From: Amyelois transitella
Lineage: Eukaryota > Arthropoda > Insecta > Lepidoptera > Pyralidae
Direction of reading: 5' to 3'
DNA: 64,000 bases
NCBI RefSeq assembly: GCF_032362555.1
Contig: NC_083511.1
Coordinates: forward strand, 62,001 to 126,000
The translations under genes were made by a program, and so were the position numbers. A model generated the notes under the pieces. That model ran no database searches. It worked only from the letters and a program-made list of their open reading frames with translations, and was not told the DNA's origin. Of the stretch, positions 13,350-24,500 are shown one piece after another; the stretch's first letter is position 1, and every line of letters starts with the position of its first letter.

Positions 13350-16300
13350 TCACATGTCTGCCGAGAGTACAACACGTGCGGGGGGTGGGGGCGGAGGCGC
13401 GGGGAGCGCCGCCTCGGGCTCCCGCAGCTGCTCGGCGGCGGCGACACTCTGCGGCAGCACCGCGCGCCTCGTCTCCGGCACAAGCAGCACCAGCAGAGCT
13501 GCTGATAGGGAGCACCCGCCGTACAGCATCGCTTGGACGTACCCACTCTGAAATGTTTACGTTACGAGAGAACTTTACTTGTGGCTGCAGTAATGGGGAA
13601 AGTTGTATAAGAAGGGTAATTCCTACTCTCTTCTTCTTCAGAGACTGGAGGCTACTATTAGAGATTTTTCTTCCTTCTTTGAACATTTTTCATTTCAAAT
13701 ATTGGTTATTTTATTGCCCTTATATCAGGTCAATAAATTTAATGTTATCTATATATCATAACGTTAGAACGTAGTGAAACTCCCACTCTTTGATTCATAG
13801 ACGGAACCTAAAGTTCTCCCGAAGGATGATACAACCATAACAAAATCCAGGACGCTGATTGGCAATCGCGATGACATTAATATAAAGTCAAATCATGCCA
13901 TGACTTACAAGCAGCGGCGTCTGTGGCGCGAGGATGGAGCCAACTCGGCCCACCAGCGAGGTGGCGGCCAGCGCCGAGCTGCGCGCGTGCGTGGGGAACA
14001 ACTCCGCTGTGAACACGTACAGCGAGTTGAACGCGCACGTGATGGCTAGCTTCCCCATGAAGAACAGGCCGAGACCCGTGCCGGAGTGGGCTGAAAACAG
14101 ACAAAATAATGAACTGCCTAAATTTGAAGTTCTGCATCAGGGAACTCATGCCTGATTTTTGTAAAGGATATGAACAGTAACATGGTTAATCAAGATTTCA
14201 ATGTGGTGTCTATTGCTAATCAGAAAGTATTCAGTGGACATTAAAATTGTGAAAAAGTAGAAAAACCAAGAGCACTTACTTATAAAGAAAGGCACGACAC
14301 AGGCTACGCCACAGAGCAGGAACGAGAAGAAGACTGTGCGCTTCCTGCCAACGCGTTCCAGTAGCATCATCAGCAAAAGAGACGCCACGATCTCCATGGC
14401 CATGTTGAGGGCGAAGTTGACGTGCCTCTGTCCAGCCAGCGACACGGAGTTGATGCTGAGCCCGTAGTACACGAACGAGCAGGCGGCCCAGCACCACCCG
14501 CACAGCGCGAACCGGCCCACCAGCACGCGGGATTTGACCAGCCGCAGCCATGGGTTGCCGTCTGTCTTTGATGCTTCTTGCGCGTCATTGCTCTCTAATG
14601 GTTTTATTAAATCTTCATTGAGAACTACCTAAAACAAGTTAGTCGCTGTAAAATACTATAGAAGTTCAAAGTGTCTTTAAATTATAAAAATACTAATATA
14701 AGTTTCCGTCTGCATGATATCATGATAATTGTAAGGCATTTATTGACTGTCTGGATGTTTTTGAAGAATTTTTGTAGATGAAAATGAGTGAGTATAATAA
14801 ACAGTCAGGATTAAATTATCAGAATAATTCTATACATATTCCTATTTACAACTTTAAAGCTGTCCTGTTGACCTTGTTGACTCTAGCCATCTTCTTCAAG
14901 ACGGCAGTCAGTTCCATTCCCCGTCCTCTGGCCAACAACCACCGCGGGCTCTCGTCCAGCAGCATCCAATAGAGAGGCAGCAGCAGCGCAGGCGCGTGGA
15001 TGGTGACCAGCAGATGCCGCCAGTGGGGCAGGCCCCAGGCCGCCAGCGCGAACAGCACGCCGCCGAGCCCGTACGCCACGCCCGTGGCGCACGCGAACGC
15101 TGCGCGCACTTGAGGACGCGCTAACTCCACCACTGGAACATTACAGTGTTGGTTGTTGTATCTGTCTGTCACATTGAATTATTTTGCGTTTACAATTTTC
15201 TGGAAGCAACCTAACCTTAAATTTCAAACCTTTACTAAATAACGACTTACCTTACTACTTATAAGCTGTGGAATTTAATCCAAATATATATTTTTTTATT
15301 AAAAAACAATTCTTTTTCAAACCCATTGTGACTTCAATCTGAGACATACTTTCTTTTAACATCCTCCTCAAGTCGTTCGCTCACTGAAGGTGAGCTGCAG
15401 TAGGTTTACATACATACATAAAATCATACCTCTTTTCCGGAGGGGGTAGGGAGAAACTACATCTTTGCACTAGCCACTATCCTTGCATACTTATTTCGCT
15501 TCATTCACTTTTATAACTTTCTTCATATAACAATTTCAGCTTTTGGCCAAACTCACCCATGACATATCCTGCGCTGTTAAATCCATATCCGAGCATCGCT
15601 TCAAAGAATTCCATGGAGATGTACATATTATAGTTAATAGAAAGAGCTTTCACGATGCCCAGTGCGCCCGCGCAGCCGGAGAATATGCAGAAGGCGGTGC
15701 GGCGACCCCATCTGACAACACACATTTTCGTGATTAGAATTCGCAAAGCAGGAATATTTGGATTCGATTGTACTCAATTAAAAGCACCTCTGAGTAGGTA
15801 GTTGCTAATCAGGTAGATCTGATACTTGTTTTTTATGTGCTGTGCAACGAGAAATAGGTGATGAAAAAGATGGTGGATAGTACACACTTACAGGTCGGAG
15901 ACATATCCTGTGAGCAGCAGCGCGAGCGGCAGCGCGGTGTTGCGGACGGAGCCCACCAGCGTCCGCAGCCAGGGCCGGCACCCCAGACCGAACTGCAAGC
16001 GGGACCAGGACTTAACATTATCAAAAACAGTCAATAATTTCCCATAATCTTACACTTAGGTAACTGACGCGGATGAACATCTGATTTATCGACGGTTTTA
16101 GAATCTGTTCGTCAGGGATTATTCCGATTCCGATTCTGAGCCGAAGTAGGGGGTTAATTATGCAGGTAAATCTGAGGCCCTTTTCATTAGCTAAAGATTT
16201 ATGTTCAAGGGATAATAGTTGGAAGAAAAATCATAAAATAATTTAAAATCTTAGTTACCTCAGAAAATACAGTATTATCATTCTCATAAAGTATATCTTC

Positions 16301-19300
16301 ACATTCTTGTGTCACTACTCTGTAATCTTTTGGGTGGCAGGAATCAATGGTGTTGTTGTTGAGTGGCTGGTATCGCTCGCAGGTGGAGTTGGGCAGGAGA
16401 GCCCACACCGTCTCGTTGCTGAACTGGTCTTGTGAAGGCCAACCTTCGCACTCTGGTATCACGCAACTGGCAACAGTTTTTGGTCTGCTTATTATAAAAT
16501 GTTGAACTTATTTTTGATTAAATGCATTCGAATTATGAAGAGAAAAGTCGGCCAATCAATCAGAATGAAAAGGAAATTTAATTTGCAAGCCCAATTTATG
16601 AGGCGATTAAAAATGTATTTTTAAAACATTTTGATGCTAATGTGAAAGATTATGGAAGAGTTGATATCAATTTTGATAAAAAAAAGTATTATGAATGTTA
16701 GTACGAGTAGATAAGTAAGTTCTAGTTTTGCAACAAGAAGAAAAATCTGAAGGGCTAGAGATGCGTTACGAGTTTAGGTTTCGTTATCAAAATGCGGATA
16801 AGATTAGAGCGCAGTTGTGTTTTGATTAACGGTCATTGCTGACACGTCTTCAGTGTTGATAGCCCCCTCGTCTTTTTACATCGTATTCTCCAACATACAT
16901 AAATACATATGGTCACGTCTATATCCTTTGCGGGGTAGACAGAGCCAACAGTCTGGAAAAGATTGAATGGCCACGTTCAGCTATTTGGCTTAATGATAGA
17001 ATTGAGATTCGAATAGTGACAGGTGGCTAGCCTGTCGCCTAAGAAAGAATCCCAAGTTTGTGAGCCTATCCCTTAGTCGCCTTTTACAACATCAATGAAA
17101 AAGAAATGGAGTGGTTCTATTCTATTTTGTATTGGTGCCGGGAACCACACGGTATTCTCCAACCTCCAACAGAAAGTTACATTTACAACAAGACACAAAA
17201 GAGGACCATCGGTAACTTTTGTCAGTGCAGGGTTTATATCAGATTAATTATCCGAAATCATCAAATCATCCGGAATATCAGTAATTATCCGAAAGCTAAT
17301 CAATTAAAAAAATATAATCAATTAAAAAAAATCTGTCTGATCTTTGAGTTGCTGTCTTCTGTTTCTGAATAAATTTTAGATAAAGTTAGTTACGTATTGA
17401 TGCAGACAATAATGGATGGACGTGACTAATTGATACATTGAAATTGATAAAGTAACACATGATAAGGTGCTCAGACGGAGATAACGACTGCACTATATCA
17501 CCCAGAAGGGCAATTGTTTTGTTGTGTTGATTACAAATGACAGATCCTAGGTTCAAGTCCCGCAGGGAGTGTAATACTCCGGGATAGGAAACCTTCAGTC
17601 TTGAAGAACAAAACCATCAACAAAGCAGGTTATGCTTTTTTGATGGTTTTCTTGTTACGAAGATAAGACTGTTTGTCCCGCTCGCCTTCAAGGCGGTATG
17701 TATTTGAATCTTCGGCATTAGTAACGTGTTGATTAAGCAATCACTTGAAAGGACTAAATCGTTATAAACACTGCGAAAAATATATCGAAAATTAAAAGGA
17801 CTTTTGTTGAAGAGAATATTATAAGTATCAATAGTGGAGTATAGGCTATCATTTGTTTCGTTAATGTGGAATATTTTTACTTATATTCTGTTTGTGTGCC
17901 TTTATATATTATTAATAAAATAAAAAGTATTTTACGAGGAATATCAATTTAAGGAAAGAGAAATTTCCAAGAAACCAGAAAATATTTTACTGGCAATAAA
18001 GAGAGGAATGCCGATCATGATGACCAATAAATTACTTTATCGGTCGTGTAGTTTCCAATACCCCTTTTGTTCATTTTGTATCAGATTGATATTTGATTTT
18101 TTTCGATTAACCTTTCGGATAATATACTTTTTCGAGATAACTTTGATACTTTAGAATTGTATCAACTGTTGTGGTCGGCCTGAAATTTATACTGGAGCAA
18201 AAGGCTCATTTATAAAATATTTTATGTAATCTTAATTTGGACAAATTCAGATAACTCTAACTAACAACGTCTCGGTCTAATGAAAATGTCGGCACAACAC
18301 CTAGGTGTAGCTTCTAACTACTTGCCAGACATCAAGAGAATGAAGAAGAATTAAGGTTTTGGCTTTATTAAGCTCCAAAAATACTCCTGAAAATGTACAC
18401 GAAATGCGCATTTAAATAAGAACTTATTAATACTACAACATTTACATAATTACCCTTTATCATGATTATAATCTGAACAAATATTTGAGGCTGTTACGGC
18501 ACTATCTCGACTTCGCTCGATTACCTATTATCAAAATACATTTCCAAAACCGATCCAATACCATCACTGCTTTTAGTGTATAATCATCGTCATCCTGACG
18601 CTGTAGACCATGATCCACGAATGAGAAGGTCAAATTATTACGATTAGCGAATGAAACATTACCTGAGTTGATCGTAACAGGGGAATCAGACGAGATGTTT
18701 TGATATTAGAATGCCTAGATGTGCAGATTTTTAAACGATGTTTTCTGACTCCGTAAGGGAATGAGGTAAATTCGATAGGTTAACTACATGGCAGTGTGAT
18801 ACGAGCTCAGTACTCAGAGTGCTTCTAGCTCAAGTGCTGACTCCCGGTCAGGGCTGATCAGTAAACGGAATATGTGAGGTCGGTGACAGCTTCTGACATT
18901 TGACTATTTTTCTCAAGGTATATTTCATTGCTGTAGATTTTTACAAACTACGGTTTCGTTTGCCTTTAGAGCAATATATTTGCGTGTTTATTTTGCTGTG
19001 TCGTATAAAATATTCAGTAGAATTTGTTACACGTATATTAGGTAAAACCCAGGCAGATATAAGTAATCTTCACGTATCAAACTTAATATCTTAAATAGGT
19101 CTAATACTACTAATTTGGCTGTTGTTTCACGCAACTGCGGAAATTATTTTTAATTTAAAATGCTAATAGTTTCTCAAGTCAGACTGTTATGTATAACTGG
19201 CGAGGGTATTATTGTCAACATCTTTATAAAAACTATTGAAGGAGTGAGTCTCACCGGAAAGGCACCAACTCAGCCACGAACACATAGTTCATGGAGTACA

Positions 19301-19460
19301 TCGCTGCGAACAGGTTGGGGATGCACAGCAGGATCACCACGTACCGCTGGTACAGGCCGAAGGGCTTCAGCTGGTCGAGGGCGGCCTCGAGCGCCGCGCC
19401 GGGCTCGGCGTGCGCCGGCGCAGCGCCGCCGTCGCCGTCGCTCGCTCTCTTCTGCACCAT
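13350..19460 (-). CDS. SLC22-type organic cation transporter, gene A
   Basis: Eight exons on the minus strand: 19255-19460, 16259-16466, 15892-15992, 15557-15711, 14873-15132, 14280-14628, 13909-14090 and 13350-13547. They total 552 aa. The start is the ATG at 19460, 85-92 nt downstream of a TATA box. TM1 ends in MNYVFVAELVPFR. The large extracellular loop (residues 69-137) has cysteines and sequons NET, NST and NNT. The SLC22 signature DESPRWLLARGR is at 283-294 and AELFPTHAR at 455-463. Motif A reads GYVSDLWGRR, with Leu172 where paralogues have Arg; the codon is split across an intron. The donor of exon 5 is AAG|GTCAAC, chosen because it alone keeps phase and aligns VNK|VVLNED with gene C's NNVTLSEE. 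The tail is rich in Ala and Pro. The family carries organic cations, carnitine or carcinine across the plasma membrane; the substrate here is unknown. Confidence 0.88.
15404..15530 (-). repeat. Family Y retrotransposon 3' fragment
   Basis: CATACATACATAAAATCATA followed by CTTTTCCGGAGGGGGTAGGG matches the family Y 3' end. It is short and diverged, and lies in intron 4 of gene A. Confidence 0.55.
16892..17157 (+). repeat. Retroposon family X, near-full-length copy
   Basis: Runs from an AT-rich CATA block through GGTCACGTCTATATCC and GGCCACGTTCAGCTATTTGG to GGTGCCGGGAACCACACGG. It is about 265 bp and closely matches 37242-37503. It lies in the 2.8-kb intron 1 of gene A. The rest of that intron (17160-19250) is AT-rich, with no exon that I can recognise. 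Confidence 0.7.
17610..17650. repeat. Short hairpin, 17 of 18 pairs
   Basis: AAAACCATCAA-C-AAAGCA pairs with TGCTTT-T-TTGATGGTTTT around a 5-nt loop (17628-17632). It lies in gene A intron 1. The upstream ATCCTAGGTTCAAGTCCCGC resembles a tRNA B-box, so this may be part of a SINE. Confidence 0.4.
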
Positions 19461-19544
19461 AGCACTCGCGATACTGACAGGTGTGCGGGAGAACAAATGC
19501 TCTTGTCACGTTGAGATAAGAACACACTCGTTTCTGTGCAAGCT

Positions 19545-19552
19545 ATTTTATA
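19545..19552 (-). promoter_or_regulatory. TATA box of gene A
   Basis: The minus strand reads GTATAAAATAGC, a canonical TATA element, about 85-92 nt upstream of gene A's ATG. That predicts a transcription start near 19522 and a 5' UTR of about 60 nt. Confidence 0.45.
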
Positions 19553-21343
19553 CTTTATCTTCTTGGACTTAAATCTATTTTTAGTATACGTAGCCTCAAC
19601 CCATTGCAAGGGAGAAATGCTGTTGTTAGTCTGATCACAATTCTGGCAGCAGTTTCAAAATAAAAACTTGCAGATCGTCTTTTTTAGTCTCCATAGATAT
19701 ATCGAAGAAATTCGAATCTTTGTTTTGTTCGTATGTTCTCAAGACTTGTACAAAATCTAATCCAGTCTTCAAGCGAACTGCTAGACACCACCATTTACTT
19801 CAAAATCTTCCTAGGGACTGCGGTTATACAGATACTTAATTACTAGAAAAAAGCCATTTATTGTATGTAATGTTTACAATATATCGAACAATTTGTTGTA
19901 ACAACTGGGGCGTCGTTCTCAATAACAAATTTTGTAATATACACCTGAAAAACTGTCTCTTTTATTTAGCTGTCAACTTTTGAAGTCTCGAATAAATAAG
20001 TTCAATAAAACATAATGGGTTAACCTACTCATACAATCTCAATACTAGGTGCTGAAGAAATAATCTTTTAATTTTTTTAATAAGTAGACAATACCAATTA
20101 GTGTTATACCTAAATAACTCACCTATTAAAGAAAGAAAGAATGCTGGAAGACAAGATTCATATCATTTTTTATTGAAAATACACTTAGATTTAAGTTTCA
20201 ACAAAGAGTTCAGAGAAGCGTGATGTAATATGATATCAGATTTTCTCATTGATTTTATAAACTTTATTTATTCCTTAAATAACATCTGTGTGAAATGAAA
20301 ACGCCTAAATGAATTCAGCATTAGGCACTGCAGTAGTATTGCTCAAAGCAATATCAAAGTTCTTTTGACGACTAGATTTGATGTGCGCCATAATTTTCCA
20401 ACTGCTAATATTTATTTTTAAAGATTATCATTTGGTACTTTCCTCTCTACCTTTGTTTTTCTGATATTCTATTGCAACTACATTAGATGCAGAAAAAAAA
20501 ACTTGCTGAACGACTACAAGTACCTATCACTTGAATTTTATGAAACGATGTTTTTGAAAGTGATCAAAATAATAGAATTTCACCATAAAGTAGGTAAATA
20601 TTTGAGTTGGTAACGTGATAAAGAAAACAAGAATTGGAGGCATCGCTAGAAATAACAAATAATAGAGGATGGCATCTGACCCCACGGCCGGCGCGTGTGG
20701 CCGCGGCCGGAGAGTAGCCGGCGAGGCGTTATCGTGGTGTATCTGACGTGCTCGTACAAATTGTGGTCGTACTTAGGGTTGTCAAGTCACTGTACATAAT
20801 AGTCAGAGAGACCTGAAAGTTTAAACTAATCTTTTGGTAAAAAGAGTTGTTCGGATTTTTTTAATTTTTGAGACGACGTAAATATCGATCCACAAAATAA
20901 CAAGCCAGATAAGCCGGATACCGTAAATTTTAGCCAACCAGGCGATCATAAGCCTGACTTCCTGACTCCGGCTTGAGCCGGCTGCCTGGCAACCCTAGCC
21001 GCGCTCCTGTCCGAGTGTCCATTCACCGAAGCTCCCTGAAGCGACGCAGCGTGCTCGTGCGCAATAGTGCGCGCGCCAGGCGACGCGCTACACGTGTCTT
21101 ATACAACCCAGAGGATATCTCCTTTGGCATTAACCTTTTGGCAATAACATCGATTATAAATAAATTCAATAATATCTGAAATAACTTTAAGTAAATTTCT
21201 TAATTTTCCTAGTTAAATTTAAGTCATTAAAACCAAGCGGAACTCTTTCTGTATATCTGTGTATTAATCAGCTTAAATATTCGCGCTCAAATTGAAACTG
21301 AATTTTGAACAATTAACTACGAATCCCCGAAATATTTTTACGG

Positions 21344-21350
21344 TATAAAA
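21344..21350 (+). promoter_or_regulatory. Possible TATA box of gene B
   Basis: TATAAAA in the context ACGGTATAAAAAGCG, followed 25-30 nt later by an initiator-like GTTAGTTAT near 21369. This would give a 5' UTR of about 200 nt before the ATG at 21571. Confidence 0.35.
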
Positions 21351-21570
21351 AGCGTGTTCTAGAAACCGTTAGTTATCATGTTGATTTACATGCCACAAAG
21401 GGAACGAAGACAGCATCATTAGGGAACATCATTCGAATTTTAGAACTTAAAAAGTGGACAATATCAGCATAAACAAAACAACGAAAGTTTTATCTCTGCG
21501 AGACAATACAAAGATTACGAGCAACAAAAGAAAAAAGTGCTTTAGAGTCCGCGTGCTCCGTGACTCCGGG

Positions 21571-24500
21571 ATGTCTGGTGGAGAAGGCTGGAGCGGCGGG
21601 TGCGGCTGGTGGCAGGCGCGGCTGGCGCTGCTGCTGGCGCTGCCGGTGGCGCTCACCGGCCTCTACAACACCAACTACGTGTTCTTGGCCGCTCCTACCG
21701 AGTACAGGTAAACTCCTTTAAGTAGGTATTTTAGGAAACATTCACCTCTCCTCTTTTCATTTGTCGATTAAAATTTAAACTAAGTACTTAAAAGTAATAA
21801 CAAACCGATGTGCGTTGTCTGATAGTTGTTTAATTAAAAATCGTGTCATCGCAATACTTTCCCGTCTTCAATCGAGACAGTTTTAACGATTGTTTTAACT
21901 TGTTGACCTGTGATCACTGCCTATGATACAATACATTGATTATTATAATTACTATTTATTTATCTCGCAATGTCACAACAGAATGTAGGTACCTACTTTT
22001 TTATGTTGAAAAAACTATTTTACTTTGAACTCAGAATGTATTTCACAATTGTATTATGTGGATGCTGATTCGGTTCGTAGTGTTGTAAATCAAAGTTTAA
22101 TTTTTTTTTAAGTTGACGCCTATAGAAATGCTCAATAGGTAATTAACTACTCAAGCAACTTCACAACAGCATAATTATAATGAAAACTCCTAAATCCGTG
22201 AGCATATCAAATGGCTGATATTTTAAAACTTACCTTTTTTATTCTATAAATTTCCGAGTAGGAAGATGTAGAAAAAAAATTAAAATTAGGTAGTTGAACA
22301 CACACTTAGGAAATACGAACAAATTTAAATTTGATGTAATTTGAGACGTAAAAACGTAAGTTGGTTTGTATACCGTATGCCCATGTTTGTAGGTGTCGTA
22401 TTTACCTACATGTGAGTTAACTGTATCGGATGGTTCTCTGCCATCCTCTGCGATGATCATGGGACACACCGAGATACTTTCACCGCAACAAGGTGTCGAG
22501 CACGTGACTTTGAAATGTTTTTATCATCGAATGCTTTCGGTCACTATGTACTATAGTAATAGCACTTGTCTAGGTAAAGATGCCATTTTATTGAAATAGT
22601 TTGCCAACACATGCACCTATTCAAAGAGGATTTTAATTATTGCTACTAGTATCACAGATTTATTGTTCAATCATTGTAATAACTCAACACAGTTTGTGTC
22701 ATGTTTTCCTAAGAATATTAGGTCGTGCTGCTAGGATTCCTCAATAAATCTTATCACTTACCTCAATATTCTTGTATGAAATGTTAAAGTTTCAGATCTA
22801 AAGGCATTTTCTGATTGATTAACGATACTTTGAAAAATCTATTTGAATTTAGTTTATAGTTTTGATACGAGTATAATTCCGTCATCAGTCCATGACCATA
22901 TCCTACAACATAATTTAAAGCAATTTACACAAATTTATTATTCATAAATTCAAAGTAAAACTACCAGAAATGATGTTGTCTTGATTAATTTAGATTTCTA
23001 CCATTTAAAGTTTGTAACCAGTAGATTTAGCATTTGCATAATTTTATATATAGCCCGGCAGAAATTACCATGTTGGTAATTCCTGCCGGGCTAAATATAA
23101 ACACAGACAGGGACAGGTTTGTCAGCTCTCTGAGGGACAGGACGTGGTCGACCGGGGTTTGGACTCCATGGTCGTTGGCGGTGTCTGCCACCCCGCTGTG
23201 TACACTGTGCGAACAAAGTTTTTAAGGTGTGATACTGCCCCACTTATAGCGACATATTGTCAACGATAAACAAAATAACGAAACTGATTTCCGGGAAAGG
23301 AACTAAGTGGTACCAGTCGGTAGATCCTTTCATTCATGAATATTTCCTTAGGTAGATAGTTATTAGCTACTTTTACAAGTTTTCCGGAAATGTATAATTT
23401 TATGATTCTATTCTCAAGGCAAGTATTTGAATTTCATGTCCCCTGCCTCTATAATTTAGAAGGGAAGTGAACTAGGTACCTAATTTCTACATCCATTTGC
23501 GATATTTATTATTGCACTGGTAGATTCTTATTTGCTCTCTTCCATGAGAGAAGTATTAAGTTATTGAATTCTATTATTATCTATCAAGATTCAAGTTATA
23601 TCAATATTAACATTTTACATGATGCATAGAGGCAGCCAGGAGAATAAAGTTGTTTCTCAAACTACCATGAAATATTATCGCCAATAACAGACAAAAATCA
23701 AGAACTTTTTATTCAGAAAAAATACTCCAGAATATTTTTTCTGAGTTTTTTACGCCTTTTCCTTCTTCTTTCTAAATGAATATTATTATCTGATTCGATT
23801 AGAGTCACATACCAATCTGCTATTAACCGGTTCAAAAGTTAGTTGTTCCGTGTTTCAATAGGTAGGTATACGTGAATAGGATATGATGGCCATAGGCTTC
23901 TTTCCCAGTGACAACCCAACTGGGATTAACAAGAGGAATACCATGTCATACAAATCAGTATACTAGGTATATTGATGATATCAATAGTTTTGTGTGTCCG
24001 CCCCTGCCAAACGATGTCGGTTTTTAATTGAATTTAGTAACTTTGATCTTCTGATTGTCCGATAAGAAAGATATTTCTGTGGGTCAGAGTGATTCAATTA
24101 TATATATTTAGAGCATTGGGCGCCGCGCCGTCTTGTTGTTAACGAACGCTGCGCCTACGCACGGACGACGGCAGGGTTGCCAGCTAGACCAGTGAGGAAC
24201 TGGGGCAAGGAACTCGGGAACTACAGTTATTTCCTCAGTTTTTGACCTGACCTCGTTTTGGTGTTTTGAGAATACGGAGATAATTATACATCACAAAATA
24301 TACGAGGTGTGAAAGTTTCAACTATGTAGAGTGGTTTTTCGAATGTACTCCTTTGTAGTATTCGGTGGAAATGGGAGTTAAATAAACTCATTTGACCACG
24401 TCCTAGGATGGGTGCTGAATATAGTCAAAATGATGTTCATATACGAAATGACACAATGTTCTCGTAATCCAAAGTATGGGCAGTTATCAATCTATTTGTC

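Larger units (their letters stand above)
19461..21570. other. Head-to-head spacer between genes A and B
   Basis: The 2.1-kb spacer separates the divergent ATGs of genes A and B. It carries two CpG-rich blocks, near 20690-20760 (GGCCGCGGCCGG) and 20995-21090, in otherwise AT-rich DNA. These fit promoter or 5' UTR sequence of gene B. No additional protein-coding exon is recognisable. Confidence 0.4.

Noticed and set aside
13333..13686. 117-codon minus frame over gene A's last exon
   Set aside because: Wrong frame. The frame starting SGYVQAMLYGG matches SLC22 TM12 and joins exon 7 in phase.
21454..21571. Upstream in-frame GTG as gene B start
   Set aside because: Nuclear animal genes rarely use GTG; the ATG at 21571 gives a standard N-terminus just before TM1.
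23051..23093. Candidate microRNA precursor
   Set aside because: A 3-nt loop and under 22-nt arms do not fit a normal pre-miRNA; kept only as a hairpin.
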